Source of the DNA: Chalara sp. BL73 | Lineage: Eukaryota; Ascomycota; Leotiomycetes; Helotiales | Direction: 5' to 3' | DNA length: 64,000 bases | Assembly (NCBI GenBank): GCA_918026815.1 | Contig: CAKJVC010000012.1 | Coordinates: 2,728,001 to 2,792,000, forward strand | Shown: positions 24,434-37,023 of the stretch, piece after piece | How positions within the stretch are numbered: the first letter of the stretch is position 1 | Layout of the letters: every line of letters starts with the position of its first letter | Position numbers and translations under genes: made by a program | The notes under the pieces: model-generated | Told to the model about the DNA's origin: nothing | The model's input: the letters and a program-made list of their open reading frames with translations, nothing else | The model's database searches: none

Positions 24434-26124
24434 TCATGCAGGTATATCAGTAATCTGCTTTTCAAGTGTAGCCATATATTTCCCTGTCCTTGTCAGTCTC
24501 GCAATCATAACACGAGAAAGAGAACTCACCAGCATTACCCCAGCGCCTTCCAAAAAACCTTAACATTCGAATAGACTCCTCTCTATCCTCTTTCCTCTTT
24601 GGATCCCATGTTTCTCTCCACAGCTCGTCCTGCACCAAAGCTACTAGATGTAGGCTATGAGGCGGAAACGGAGAGATTGCACGTACATCGACTTGGTCGA
24701 TACGTGCATTAAATTTGCATGATACAGAATTCATGCGGTCGAAGGTCAGCTCTAAGAACTCCGTGGATAGAGGAGAGGGTGATCTAGATTTGTGGAGCAT
24801 CATGAGAGACCTAAAACTATTAGCTTTTGTGTTGCAAGTAAACAGAGAGGTGCAGTTTTGCAATACGAATAGCACATCCCGATTGCACCACAGTAACGCG
24901 GCCATGGCTGCGGTGTCTCTTCTGGGAATAGCATCGAGAATGACAGTAGCGTCCTCGCTAATTGATCTGACTCTTCGCTGTCGAGCCCAAGTGTTGTTGC
25001 AGCTCGAAGATGGTTTATGAGAAGGTTAGTTACATGCGAAATTTGAGCCTGTCTCGCGAACGGTCCTACACGGACACTAGATGGTGTTGACATGGGGAGA
25101 GGATCTAAGGAATCAATGATCTGTGCAGTGTTAGTGACATATGGTTAGTGATGGAGAAGTGTTCTTCAATATACTTTCTGGTCCCAGACATTACTATCTC
25201 GTGGCAGATGTTGAGGCGAACCGAGACCCTCTGTTGCGCAAAGCCCTGAGCCTCTTTCAATTGTGATGAAGCTGCTCTTTGTTACTTGATGATTTTTCGA
25301 GCTGCGGTAAGGGATATTCACCGGTCCAACATGACGATCCCCCACCAGACTCTTAATCCCTCTTCACACTTTGGTGACGAAGGTGCATTGATTGTCTCAT
25401 TGATTCCCAGTGTGGCTGCTGCTCTAGCGAGAGCAGCCATGGAAATATATCCAGCGGTGCTCAGCCCATGCCCCACCTCAAACAGAGTCACAAGAAGTCT
25501 CGCTTGAACGACTTCGATTGAGTTCAGATCTGCGGCTTCAAGAATTGCTACGGAAGTTTTGACGAGCGTGTACAGAGATTCGAATTGCTCTTTCTGCGCG
25601 AGATCATCTGGAGCTGGTGGTGTGAGATTGATAAGTGCCATACCCATGCATAATAAACTCTGGTCTGCTCTCGGTCTCAAGAAAATCATGCTCAAGCGTT
25701 CATAGAAAAGACTTTCCGAGACCACTGGGAGCCAGTGGTGAATGGTGGAGAAGTAGATTTTGGATACAGCTCGGATTTCTGAGACATTACCAACAGCTTT
25801 GGATAATCGGTCCGTTATGACACGGTGAACGCCTCTGTTTGACGGGTCATCAGTGTTGGAGAATAGGTCACCATTCTGGTGTAAATTGACCTGATGAAGA
25901 TTGGAGGTTTCGCTTGATGCACGGGATCGAGAAGGAGAGGTAGGTGGATATCCACATACCCGACCGAGGCTGGAGATATATCAGGATTAGTCATGAGCTG
26001 TTAAATATATGGAGGATCTAGTTCACCGATAACAAAGGCCACAGCTTGGAGTTGCTCGGTCACATTTCCTCTTCCTATCCCTACACGGAATACAAGATTT
26101 GGGAGCAGATCTCTTCATCGCCAT
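24434..26124 (-). CDS. Zn2Cys6 fungal-specific transcription factor
   Basis: Six exons on the minus strand (26124-26027, 25969-25322, 25271-25175, 25120-24867, 24810-24530, 24483-24434) encode 475 residues; the five introns are 46-57 nt GT-AG and all phases close. The binuclear cluster is at the N-terminus: Cys11, 14, 21, 28, 31 and 38 (CIPCRDRKRKC then CGLC), with intron 1 between the fifth and sixth cysteines. The middle-homology (Fungal_trans) domain follows: RVWWGIVMLDRFI, then LPRDSNVWD. The C-terminus is RRWGNAGKYM near the stop, typical of the class. It should bind CGG-type half sites in the nucleus; target genes are unknown. Each splice junction restores a family motif, so the gene looks intact although no single frame is long. 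Confidence 0.88.
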
Positions 26125-28513
26125 CTTTTGAGTTCATCTAGCGGTATGTGGGCATCGCATTTCGGCTATGAAGGAATAATTGTTGAGGTTCAGTTAAGGT
26201 TAAGGTAGATTCGATGTTCAGTAACCAATGATTGATTAACGGCTAGTCACGTGTCGAAATTGGGAATGAACATCAGAGCCTCGACAGTTATAGCATTCTT
26301 CCTGTTGATAGTTGATAGTTGATATTCCAACATCAATGTACTATATATTTTGCTGTCACATTTGCAGAGCCTTGCTTCATTTACGAGCTGTAAGAACTGG
26401 TTATCCATGACGTGAGAATAGAGGAAGTAGCTAAATAAGGATTATGATATTTTTATCGTAAGGATGCGCGACCTGCGACAAATTTCTCTCGGACTGTATT
26501 CTCCAAATTGATTGAATTCTCCAAATAAGCAAAGGAAGGAGTTCAATATTTCAACGCTTCATGCTGAGCAGGAAAAGTAGCGTCTAATGTCTATCGACAG
26601 CCGCCCCCGCAATGTCTCTGACGCTTGTAACGTGCTGCAATTGCCTGCCTATGAATAATGGCTTGGCAGATGTGTGCAACGATGGTCAGTTGGCTTAGCT
26701 TCTAAGACGAGGTTGTGTCAGGGGATAAAATTAGTTGGCTATTAGAAGGTCAAATGTGGCACGTAGCGTAACCGTAAATTACATGATCTTGATTGTATGG
26801 ATTAGTGGAGCTGCTCCTGAACACGGAATGCACATCTGCGCCGTTCCAATGGCTAAAGAAATATATGCTTGCCTTCACACAATTATCTTTTCCGGCACTA
26901 ACAAATCTAAGGACTGTTGATCCGTATTTCTATCATTCCAGACGAGGTTTTGTCCCCCATAACGTTGACAGCAAGCCTAGATCTACCATGCCAGCGTGTG
27001 ACCTATGACCCACTAATGCGCGAAACCATGGTCTAGCCTGTGCAAGGTAAATGGTTTGAAAGTTACGGTGAAGGTTGGCAGTACCACCCTCCACCCAGCC
27101 ACTTTCCTACTTCAAGGACGCACGTAAAATAGTTCTTGAAATCATCAGGACTGGAGTGGTCTTTATTAATGTCATGCTAGATAGAGCATCGCCCCTATTC
27201 GCAACTAACCTGCAGATTCAAGACGAAATGAGTTACCTTTTGTATCCCAGAATCAAACATATCCGGACACCAGCCGACTTCTTAAATTTAGTGCATGCAA
27301 AACAAACATTCGATGTCCTAAAGCGAAATGTAAAAGGCGCTCGCATCAATCTGATTGGCGATATGCCTGATCAAAAAACCTCCGCCATGCAGTACCGGCG
27401 CCACAACCACGGAGTGAGAAATACGTACTCCACCTTCAAGCCGGCAATGCATCTCATGTATCTTCGGGAGTGGCTCTGGTCAGCCAAGCACTAGCAGAAT
27501 CAAGCCTAAAGACGATCCAAAAGCTTAGATGGGGGGGTTTCAATTCCAGAAATCCAGAACCAGATAATAACCCGAAAGATGATGCACTTGTTAGGCTCCC
27601 AAGCACTTTCAAAAGTTCCAACAACCCCATGAATGACACATCCCTTGGTATGATTGAACTGGCGGAAGCATTTTTAGCCTTCCAAGAGAAAGGGGTTGAT
27701 GCTGTCGTGCTGTTGAGGTCATACCAATTGCAACTTTGGACCAACAGTTTATCTAAATATGGAATCGCCATGCAATTCTGGCACGAGAATGAAGATCGGA
27801 TAGGAATGCGGGACATCGGGATGGCATGGCCCTGGTAGAGAATAGAGCCAGGTTTGAAATACGAAATATTGAACCTGGTCAGAACTTGATTAGTTGTGGG
27901 TTTGCTGGGCGTAGAATGAATTGCCGACGCGACATTGATGGACCCCCGTGCCGGCAAGTATGTGGATATGAGTATTTGCTTATATAAGAGTGCTCCAAAA
28001 ACTTTTTAACACCCAGCGCTTGTTGCTGATATCCATTGAGATATGTTTTTATAACAAATTCGACTTAATTACAGAGGCGAACTTTTATCCTCATTCCATC
28101 CACACCTAATTTTCAATGGCAACGAGAGTGCCCGCTTAAACATCTAAAGCAGGTGGCACTGAATACGAGAGCAAATGGTGAACGGACGGCCTCAGGTGCA
28201 TTCAAGCCCACTCTAAAGATCACCACCGATGAAGCAGCTGTCAGATCCCGCCTATGCAGCGTGCGACCAAAGAGTCAGATATACACTGCAGCAACCAAAA
28301 CATACCATTTCTTCGGATTATACACATGTACTTTGTGAAAGCGAAGCTTAATCAACCAACGCTTATATACGGGTGAGGGATTTGGGGAAGTAGTCAAACA
28401 ATATTGAAATTTTGCAAGCCTTGGTGCATGATTACTGCTTCAGCCATGACCCTGGCCTGAATGGTACAGGAGCGGAGTCCATATCGCTGTGTTTGTACAC
28501 TGCAGTCGTAAAA
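26125..28513. other. intergenic stretch with doubtful frames
   Basis: No family is recognised. Frames at 27075-27494 and 27470-27838 (plus) overlap one on the minus strand (27957-27454). The plus frame ending at 27838 is not low-complexity and could be a remnant of a gene, but it has no credible start or splice partner. Confidence 0.5.
27470..27838 (+). other. unrecognised coding-like frame
   Basis: About 122 codons from a GTG; the same frame stays open further upstream without an ATG. The chain has a mixed, protein-like composition and ends in AWPW before TAG. No domain or signal peptide is seen. A minus-strand frame covers the same stretch, so coding potential is unresolved. Confidence 0.2.
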
Positions 28514-29329
28514 CTATGCTGCAAAGCGCATCCACGTCCCTGACGGCGGAGATCGTTCGCATTTGACTTGTGGAGGGGAGATGCGTTCAAGGAAACGACG
28601 TTTCAAGGCCGAAGTCCTGTTTCTCCCAGAGCTAATCCATAAGTCAATGATCTGATGTTTGATAACGCGTCCACAACTTGCTTTACAGAATTTTTCGAAA
28701 TCTCCTCTAATCACGTCGTAAATGGTTTCGGTCTTTGAACTTTCCAAAAGATCTGTTGGCTGGCCTTCCTTGCTAAATCTTATGTGGGACCAAATTTGTT
28801 CCTTAATAACAATAGTAATCTCCTCCAGAGAAGGAAAGTTTAGCATCCATTTGTATGGATTGTTTTGGTCTGTTGAGTTCAGAGCCATAAATATAGTCCA
28901 CTCAAAAGCGAGGTGTCTGGTCCATTTCAATTGATCCATACGTGGAGCAATGTGTTGTTCATTTCCAATCATCCGGATCAAACCGTGATGATTATATAAC
29001 GGGCCTTTAATATATAGAACGTCGTGTCGTTTGTGTACATATACCCAGGCACCATCCCACCCATGAGGCGCCTTAGGTACGCTCTGCCATAATGTATACT
29101 CTTTCAAGGCGACAATTCTGGCCTCGCGGCAGGTTCGAAGCAAGGCAGGCACCGAATATGATGGCTTAGCAAACACACATAGCTTCATTGGAATCGCCCC
29201 GTTTTGTTGGCCGTCGCTAGCAAAGTAAAAGATTCGAGGCTCGTGTTCAGGTTCTTGCTTCGAAGCGCATATCCATATTTCCCGCTGTATTTCGAGAGGG
29301 AGATCCGCGAATGTTATGGTACGCATCAT
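28514..29329 (-). CDS. 2EXR domain protein (F-box-like), function unknown
   Basis: A single exon from the ATG at 29329 gives 271 residues; the frame is open upstream to 29449 but lacks a better ATG there. The N-terminal motif is FADLPLEIQREIWICA, followed by LLRTCREARIVALKEY at about 60-75; this pair is the 2EXR signature found in large families of fungal proteins. The remainder has no recognised domain. Such proteins are abundant and variable in leotiomycetes and related ascomycetes, and no molecular role is established. No signal peptide or membrane segment is visible. The frame is intact and its composition matches the neighbouring genes. Confidence 0.75.
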   Translation of the reverse strand: MMRTITFADLPLEIQREIWICASKQEPEHEPRIFYFASDGQQNGAIPMKLCVFAKPSYSVPALLRTCREARIVALKEYTLWQSVPKAPHGWDGAWVYVHKRHDVLYIKGPLYNHHGLIRMIGNEQHIAPRMDQLKWTRHLAFEWTIFMALNSTDQNNPYKWMLNFPSLEEITIVIKEQIWSHIRFSKEGQPTDLLESSKTETIYDVIRGDFEKFCKASCGRVIKHQIIDLWISSGRNRTSALKRRFLERISPPQVKCERSPPSGTWMRFAA

Positions 29330-29707
29330 GCTGAGAGCTTCAACGCTGTTGCAACAAGCTTTGTCGTCATGTCGGTCTGGAGAAGCTCTCTTCCATGAAC
29401 CATCGATTGCCAAGCCGGCTTCGGCCAGGAATCGCCTAGTGATCACCAAGCTCTATCTAGCCCATGGAATTTAGAGGCTTGAGTAGGATTTCCTTCAAAA
29501 TAAAGTAGATGAAATGGAATCTTCCGCTCATCTCTAGTTTCAATACTTGGACTCAGGTCATTTTCAAATATCCCAGTTATATAGTCACTTCTAATCATGT
29601 GGAAACCATATTTACATCCCTTAACATTTCCCCCAGCATAAACCGAAGCACCAATAGACTACATAACCAAAGAACCAGTGACCTACCCGACTACAGCGTG
29701 TACAAGA
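29330..29707. other. intergenic spacer
   Basis: This is the spacer between the 5' end of the 2EXR gene and the 3' end of the aldo-keto reductase gene, both on the minus strand. Apart from the open extension of the 2EXR frame to 29449, nothing is recognised. Confidence 0.6.
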
Positions 29708-30815
29708 TCACAGTGCCAAGTCCTTCATGAACGCCTCCGGGTATCTTTCACCAGCTGGGACGAAGGACTTCAAAATCTGATCAATCTCCGTGAGGTCTTC
29801 CTCAGTCAAGTCAACGATAGTTGCGTTCTCTCTTACTCTTTCTGCGTTGGAAGAACCCGGAATTGGAATGATGGTTGGCATTCCGGGACGCTTTGACAAC
29901 GACAACAGCCAATTTATGGCGATTTGTCCTGAAGTACAGCCTTTCTTCTTCGCAAGTGCTTCAACTTTGTTAACGAGCTCTACGTTGGTGTAAAAGTTGT
30001 CGCCTTGGTATCGTGGCATGAGTCTTCTCATGTCATCTTGTGGCAGATCATCCAAAGTCTTGATTTGTCCACCAAGGAAACCCCGACCTAGTGGGGCTGG
30101 AAGAGCCTGTTAGTCCCGCCATGCACGAGGGAAATCTAGATACTAACAGTATGCAAGCACTGGGATGTTCAACTCGCCGCAGGCTCGGAGAAGCCCATTA
30201 TTCAATGGCTCAATGCTAAAGAGCGACACCTCGATCTCGAGAGAGGTGATGTTAAAACTCTTTGCAGCACTGCGCAGAGTATCGACATTAATTTCGCTGC
30301 AAGCAATACCGCCAATCTTCCCTGACTCCACGAAACTCTCGATAGTGCTAAGGGTTTCAGTCTCATAGTCATGATTAAGATCTTTCCTGGCAGGCTCAAA
30401 TTGGTCAATGCGTCCAACAGGACCTAACAATTTGACTGCGTTCTCAATGCTAGAAGCAATGTATTCCTTGCTACCTAGTGGACGGCGGTCCGATCCGACA
30501 CCGCCTTTGATATTGAGCACGACTTTATCTGCATCCTCTGGGTACTTTTGAAAGTATTTCTGGAGCAATGTGAGGGAATTGTGCTCGGGAGTTCCGTAGA
30601 AAGTGCCTCCGTTGAAGTAATTACATCCGGAGTCGAGTGCAGCCTTGATTGCGGCAAAGCTCTCCTCTTCGGATCGCTTGCTCCATGGTACTGTCAAACC
30701 TGAAGCGCAATGTCAGAACCTCTCCAAGACATGAGAGCATTTCGGATGGAATATCTCTACCCATAAGACCAAACCCGATAGGTCCAACATCCCTGCCAAC
30801 GATTTTGATAGTCAT
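29708..30815 (-). CDS. aldo-keto reductase, pyridoxal reductase-like
   Basis: Three exons (30815-30761, 30699-30148, 30096-29708) encode 331 residues; the introns are 61 and 51 nt. The junctions restore GFGLMGLTVPW and LAYSPLGRGFLGG, both classic AKR motifs. The chain has the TIM-barrel order: GCNYFNGGTFYG with the catalytic Tyr, a Lys in VVLNIKGG, FEPARKD where classical AKRs have the active-site His, and a nucleotide-binding stretch TIIPIPGSSNAERV near the C-terminus. The FE-x-AR variant is typical of the yeast pyridoxal reductase (Plr1) branch, which reduces pyridoxal to pyridoxine with NADPH. The substrate is inferred from that branch. It should be cytosolic, as there is no signal peptide. 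A TATA-like element lies 138-145 nt upstream. Confidence 0.88.
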
Positions 30816-32154
30816 TTTTATCTGAGATGTGTTCCGAAAGCTACGCTAATTGGGTTGAGGCTGGTTTTAATTTCTGAAGTATAGCTAGGAAGGCAGAATT
30901 TATCTGTCGGATTATTTTCGTTTTATTATTGAGATGCTCTCCTTATATACCAAGTGTTGCAGCATATGTTGTGTTCCAATCAAACGGAGTTTAAACCCCA
31001 CCCTCTCTTATATCCGAGAGAGGCAATGCTGACTTTTGGTAAAGATAATGCTTCCACTTCAATAGTTACACTCCATTTTTAAGTGCAAATCAGAAATCAG
31101 CTTTGTCCGCAGGTATAGTCCTGCTGACTATGTTGTCCTTGAAAGAATATCGTGCTTGGAACGAATCCACAAAACTGATGCATCTTAGCCTGTGCTGATA
31201 TCCCACTAAGCCGCATTAGGCTATACTCACGAGCCTAATATAAAGTCCATACTTGTATCCTTAATCCCGCACTTTCAAATGCGGACTTTGATGAGAGGAA
31301 TCGCATTTAAAATGAACTCAAGTCATCACGCTATTTGGACAACGATTGCTCCGAGTTTCAAGAAAACTTGAAAGAGCTCCCCGCTTATCCACTCTGAAAA
31401 GCCTGGGGCTTTAGTTGTTCAATGGAAGTGGGAGCCCAAAATTTGAAGTAACCAAATTCGAAAGGATGACATTTGAAGGCTTCTATTCTTATGCTCGTAC
31501 TAGAGATACGTTAGTTATCGAACCTATGAATTTGCACAGCATTGCCCTCTGTGTTACGCATGGGTGCCAAGCCGGGAGATGACGCAACAAGAGGTTTACT
31601 TTTGCCAGACCAAACTTTTTGGAGCAGTTCTATGTGTCATCCTATATCACTACCCCTACAACATCAAGTAGTTGTGAATATTGCCCCTTTGTCCGACTAC
31701 TTCTCAAAAACTTAGAGGACAGAGTTACATTTCCAGTTCCCCTTCGATCCTTACAAGGAAGTTATTGAAGCCTGATTGCTTGAAATTTTTGCAGTTGTTG
31801 GCGAATATTTGATTACATAGCAAAGAGGCGAGAGTAATAGCAAGCAATAAGGAGGCTAGCAGACATCATCCCCATTTAAACTTTCGCTTATTAAGGGGTA
31901 CATTCAGGCTCAAACCCGTTGTGGATACCAGTATCTGAACTCCGCACACTGGCTAAATATCTTGTATAATGATTGGGCAATTAACACAGAGAATCAATTC
32001 AGTATGGAGAAATATTTATCCTTCTCCATGAGCCTGAAAACACTGAGTAGAACTACTCCTCATCTGCGGCCACGTGATGTTCCGGTAATGCACTGGTACA
32101 TCAACCTGACTTTTTACTTTTGACGTCCTTGATGCATCGATATTTCATGAAAAC
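30816..32154. other. divergent intergenic region
   Basis: About 1.3 kb separates the aldo-keto reductase (minus) from the beta-galactosidase (plus). No coding frame is supportable. A CACGTG lies in the stretch about 80 nt before the beta-galactosidase start. Both promoters must lie here. Confidence 0.55.
30952..30959 (-). promoter_or_regulatory. TATA-box-like element of the aldo-keto reductase gene
   Basis: TATATAAG on the minus strand lies about 140 nt before the ATG at 30815. This is good spacing for a core promoter with a short leader. Confidence 0.45.
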
Positions 32155-35100
32155 ATGCTTCTTAAAAGTATCATTCATTCTGTGCTAATTTCTCTCACTA
32201 TATTTGCAACCCATGCATTTAGTGATAATTTCCAAAATGTAAAAATACGAACAGATAATGGTCTTCAAGATGTTGTAAGTCATAACGCCTGGATAATGAA
32301 AACAAGCGCTGAGAGTATAGGTTACGTGGGACAGCCATTCCCTCATTGTGCATGGAAAGCGTGTCTTGATAATGTCAGGAGAGGTACGAGACAGACCCTG
32401 GAATCTTCTGAACTGATGATCGCGAGCTCATCGACATGCCCAGATCCATCCTTGGAGGTGAGACTCTGCATTTTGAGATACTAACAATAACAATGTCTAA
32501 ATTGAAGCAGAATACCAGTTCCCTCACTCTGGATAGATATATTCGAGAAAGTCAAAGCACTTGGTTTCAATACCATAAGTTTCTACGTTCACTGGGGCCT
32601 CGTAGAATATGCCAAAGATGATTTCAACTTCGACGGTTACCTGAGCCTGGAGCCTCTGTTTGAGGCGGCAAAGAAAACCGGAATATACCTCATCGCCCGT
32701 CCTGGGCCGTATATCAATGCAGAAACGACAGGCGGAGGCACCCCAGGCTGGGGAACCCGCGTGCCTGGCGCTTGGCGCACAGACAACCAAACCTATATCG
32801 ATGCCATGGAAGGCTATGTCCGAGCCGTCTCTAAGATTCTTGCAAAAGAGCAGATTACGGAGGGAGGGCCATTGATCCTGGTGCAGCCGGAGAATGAGTA
32901 TTCGTATTGTTTTGAGATCCCGAATTGTCCTGTCCCGTGGCCTCAGCCGGGATACATGGAAAAGTTGCAAAAGATGATGAGGGAGGAGGGTTTAGTAGTA
33001 CCAACTATCACGAATGAGGTACAGTATACTTCATCAAATTATGCGCCGGGTTCTGGGAGAGGGGAGGTTGATATCCGGGGGTATGACAACTACCCACTCT
33101 GTACGGTCTTCCCATTGCTTAGCAATTGCTATTCCCAATTTATTGACTCAACGGATAGCGTTTATCTGCAATGATACCGCGACATGGCCTAATAATAAAT
33201 TGCCCATAAATTTCTGGGAAGTGAACCATAATCTTTCAGGTGGAAACCCAAACTCAATTCTTGAGGTTTGTACCACTATGCCTCTCGCGAAAGGTGCTGA
33301 CGACCAAGATGCAAGCGGGTGCCCACGGACGATGGGGCTGGTTCAGCACAGAAGACTGTTCCATATTGACAGGCTCGAGTTTCGAGCGTGTCTTCTATAA
33401 GAACTATGTCTCCTTTTCGACAACAATTTTCAACCTGTACATGCTCTACGGGGGAACGAATTGGGGAGGCATTGCCTCTCCAGCCACGATCACTAGGTTT
33501 GCAATTCGAGCAAGAAACCGTAGGAGATGCTAATCTCAATTAGCTATGACTATGGTGCAGCGATCAAGGAGAATCGTCTCTTAACACGAGAAAAATACTC
33601 AGAGCTCAAGTTACTTGCCCAATTTCTGCGCGTCTCACCAGCGTATACGACTACGAGACCCCTGAATCAATACCCCGTGAATACAGTCAATGGATCAGTG
33701 TATACAACTAATTCTGACTTGGCCGTCACACAACTTGCCGATGTCGTGGGCAACAGAACAACTTTCTGGATTGTGAGGTAAGCAGAATTCAGTCAGAGAA
33801 CGGATTTTTCTTACCAAATTAGGCACGCGGCATACAATTCTCTTCAAGACTCCAGGTATAAGCTACAAGTCCCCACCAGTCGTGGAAATATTTCAATTCC
33901 TTCCCTCGGAGGGCAGCTGACTTTGAACGGTCGTGACTCGAAGGTGTGTGAGAGACTCGCGTTTTGCTACGAAACACCCAAGACTAAACGATCTTGCAGA
34001 TACATGTCTCCGATTATGATGTTGGAGGCACAACCGTGCTTTACTCTTCCGGAGAAATTCTAACATGGAAGAAGTTCTCCTCTAAAACTGTTCTTGTGGT
34101 TCATGGATTCCCTGGTGAGATTCATGAGACCGCATTTTTGTCTCAATCGAGAGACATCCAACAAGTCGATGGTGACGCTTTGAAAAACAGTTCATCAAAG
34201 GACGGGATAGTAACAATCAATTATCAAATTACCAAATCGCAGACAGTAATAGCAGTGGGAGAAGATCTGCAAGTGGTGGTTGTCAACCGAAATGAGGCTT
34301 TTGACTTCTGGACGCCAGAGTGGAACGGTGGCGCGGCTATCGTCCGTAGTCCTTATTTAATTCGGTCAGCTGAAATTAATCCTCCCGGAACACTCGCGGT
34401 GAGAGGAGATTTGAATCAGACAAAAGTCGATGCTGAAATTTTTGCGGACGGAAAAATTCATTCTCTCACATTCAATGGCCGAGCAGTGTCTGTCCAGAAG
34501 ACGGTCTACGGCTCACTCAAATTTCAGATTCGTACTTCAAACTTGAAGGTGTCGTTGCCGAAGCTTGAGGGTCTGGATTGGGTACGTTTCATTATTCTCT
34601 GTGGAGCCTACGCTAACCTACATACATAGAGATACATCGATGGTCTACCAGAGGTAAAGACAGATTATGATGACTCCAAGTGGACTGCAGCAAACCTCAT
34701 AAACACCACCAATCCAAGGAAGCCAACTACTCCAACGAGTTTATATTCCAGCGATTATGGAGTAGGTGCATGCTTCCACAAGACTGATTGATGGCTGATG
34801 GGTTCCAAAGTTCCACACCGGAAACATCCTTTGGCGTGGGCACTTCGTTGCAACAGGAAAAGAGAACAGTTTCACAGTTCAAGTACAAGGTCTGCAAGGA
34901 TTACCTCTGATTACAATACATTTGCTAATATCTCCCGATCTCAGGTGGAAGTGCCTTTTCTGCGAGTATGTGGCTTGATGACAAGCAGATAGCATACTTC
35001 CCTGGCGTTTACAACGTAGCTTTGAAGAACCTAACTGGAACAACTCCGATTTTACAGGCTGGTAGTAAACATGTTATTACCATACTACAGGTACGCAATG

Positions 35101-36164
35101 CTGCGCTGCGTGTCTGATAGCGCGAACTAATCTGGGCGATATCAAGGATCATATGGGGCTAGAACAAAACTACGGACCTGGCGGAGATCTGCACAAGGTA
35201 TTCCTTCTGATTCTAATCTCTGGGCGGTGCCCGTGTTAAAATTTGTCTTACAGATACCTCGGGGAATCCTCAATTATGACTTTGGAGGACTAGAAGCAAA
35301 CACGGTTACCTGGGTTTGTCATACTCTGCTATCACAACGCCATCGCTTTGAGAGAGACGTGAGCTTCGCAACCTCTTTCTAGAGATCACTGTGATACCCA
35401 TAGAGCTCTGAAACGCCTGTTGCGGCTTTCACCACCCTCATGCCGAATATAAAGCATAAATACTAATGGCTTAATAGAAGGTAACGGGAAACCTTGGAGG
35501 CGAACATGTAAGTCGATACGACCTTTCAAACATGGGCAGATCTACTTATCCATATATTTAGCCGGTTGACCGAGTTCGCGCACCAGTCAACGAAGGCGGG
35601 CTGTTTGCCGAAAGACAAGGTTTCCATCAGCCAGATGTGGGCAAGTCGCTGTGGAGGCGTGGAAGCCCTCTTGATGGCTTGACAACGCCAGGTGTTCGAT
35701 TTTATAGGTAATTTGGCCTCAAAAAAACACTTGGCTGGGAGGCAGACAAATGCTCACGCTTTCAAGCACCACTTTTGATCTCAACATCCCATCGAATCTT
35801 GACGCCCCAATCTCATTCAACATTGCCAACAACACGGCACCACAAGACTTCCGTGCCTTACTATACGTCAATGGTTATCAGTTCGGAAAGTATGGTGAGC
35901 ATGCATTTGTTCTACTTTATCGTGGCGGTTATTGATTAGGGCATAGCAAGCAATCTTGGTCCGCAAAGTAGTTTCCCTGTTCCCGAAGGTATCCTCAACC
36001 ACAGAGGGCGGAATACCGTGGCAGTGTCACTTTGGGCCATGTCTCTTGGCGGAGCCAAACTCGGGTCTTTCTTGCTGAAGACGGATGGTGTGATCGAAAC
36101 AAGCATGTATCCTGTAGTTCCCATGCCTCAGCCTTCGTGGAAGCAGAGAGAAGATGCATATTAG
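32155..36164 (+). CDS. lacA: secreted GH35 beta-galactosidase (LacA type), 18 exons
   Basis: Exons: 32155-32274, 32321-32383, 32444-32457, 32511-33100, 33159-33265, 33309-33496, 33544-33777, 33823-33943, 34000-34581, 34630-34761, 34811-34889, 34945-35090, 35147-35197, 35254-35313, 35478-35507, 35562-35707, 35767-35894, 35947-36164. They give 1002 residues, the usual LacA length of about 1005. A signal peptide ([21 protein letters not shown]) is present. The acid/base Glu is about Glu195 in QPENEYS and the nucleophile is about Glu298 in SILEMQAG, both close to the known LacA positions. Exon 3 is only 14 nt, yet it restores GEIHPWRIPVP. Intron 14 is 164 nt; the others are 43-60 nt. The enzyme releases terminal galactose from lactose or plant galactans outside the cell. 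Many short open pieces might suggest a broken gene, but every splice phase closes. Confidence 0.93.
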
Positions 36165-37023
36165 GTTCGAAACAAAAACCTTACGCTGGGGGTCAATTCC
36201 TTGATGAGTAGACCGTCGGACTGGCCTCATTCACTCTCATCGACCAATCAGGGCACGGCTGCGAAAGTTCCAAAGAGAGACTAGCTCTATGAATAATAAT
36301 TGATATTAAGAACACTATGAAAATTGCTGATTGGTGGCTAGAGCCGCATATGCGATTATTGCCTTGAGAGCATGAGGGCCTGTCTTATAGGGTCTGAAGC
36401 TTAGCAAAATCAATCTTTGGCATCCTTGCAGGTTAAACTCAATCTTCTCGGATGTGAAATCTGCAGAAGACAACCGTTCCTTCAGGCTGCACAAATATGG
36501 TTTCAAACTAAGTTACTTCATCATATTATGCTTGTCAAGTAATAAGAGTGCCACTTGCGTTGTGCACCTCGGATATCGTATCATGTTTCTTTCCTTGCAT
36601 TGCTCTCATCTAGCTTTTAGTGTAGTATCACTATGTATGAATAAAAAGTTTATATCTAAAAGAGTTTGAGGGGGAGTGTGGAGCTAAACCCAACTTGTAA
36701 TTGGCAAAGTACTCTCTTCTGCCATGGATTAACACATTGAAATACCCTCTTTGCGGTACGTGCCTATCATATTGCTCTTTCTAGACCATGACCTGCTCTT
36801 AAAGTTGCTTCTAAACTGCCAGCATGGCGGAAGATCACGTGCTAGTTTAATGACATCATCGAAGCCAAATTGAGCTAATCATAACCTTCCCAGCATTCCG
36901 TTGTAGACGCTAAATATCAGCTACATCCCTGTGAGACGATAACCTAAACCCCAATGCTAGGTGCGAACATGATTTAAGGTAGAATTGAAATAGGTTCCGG
37001 AAAGGCACAATAAGCAGTACAAC
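36165..37023. other. intergenic spacer
   Basis: This is the 3' flank of the beta-galactosidase gene and the promoter of the alpha/beta hydrolase gene. Short frames near 36315-36669 lie on both strands and match nothing. Confidence 0.6.

Noticed and set aside
24434..26124. Two separate hypothetical genes on the minus strand
   Set aside because: Together with unlisted short exons they form one Zn2Cys6 regulator, with all five introns in phase.
32155..36164. Beta-galactosidase as a frameshifted relic
   Set aside because: Eighteen exons including a 14-nt one give a full-length 1002-residue protein with both catalytic Glu residues.
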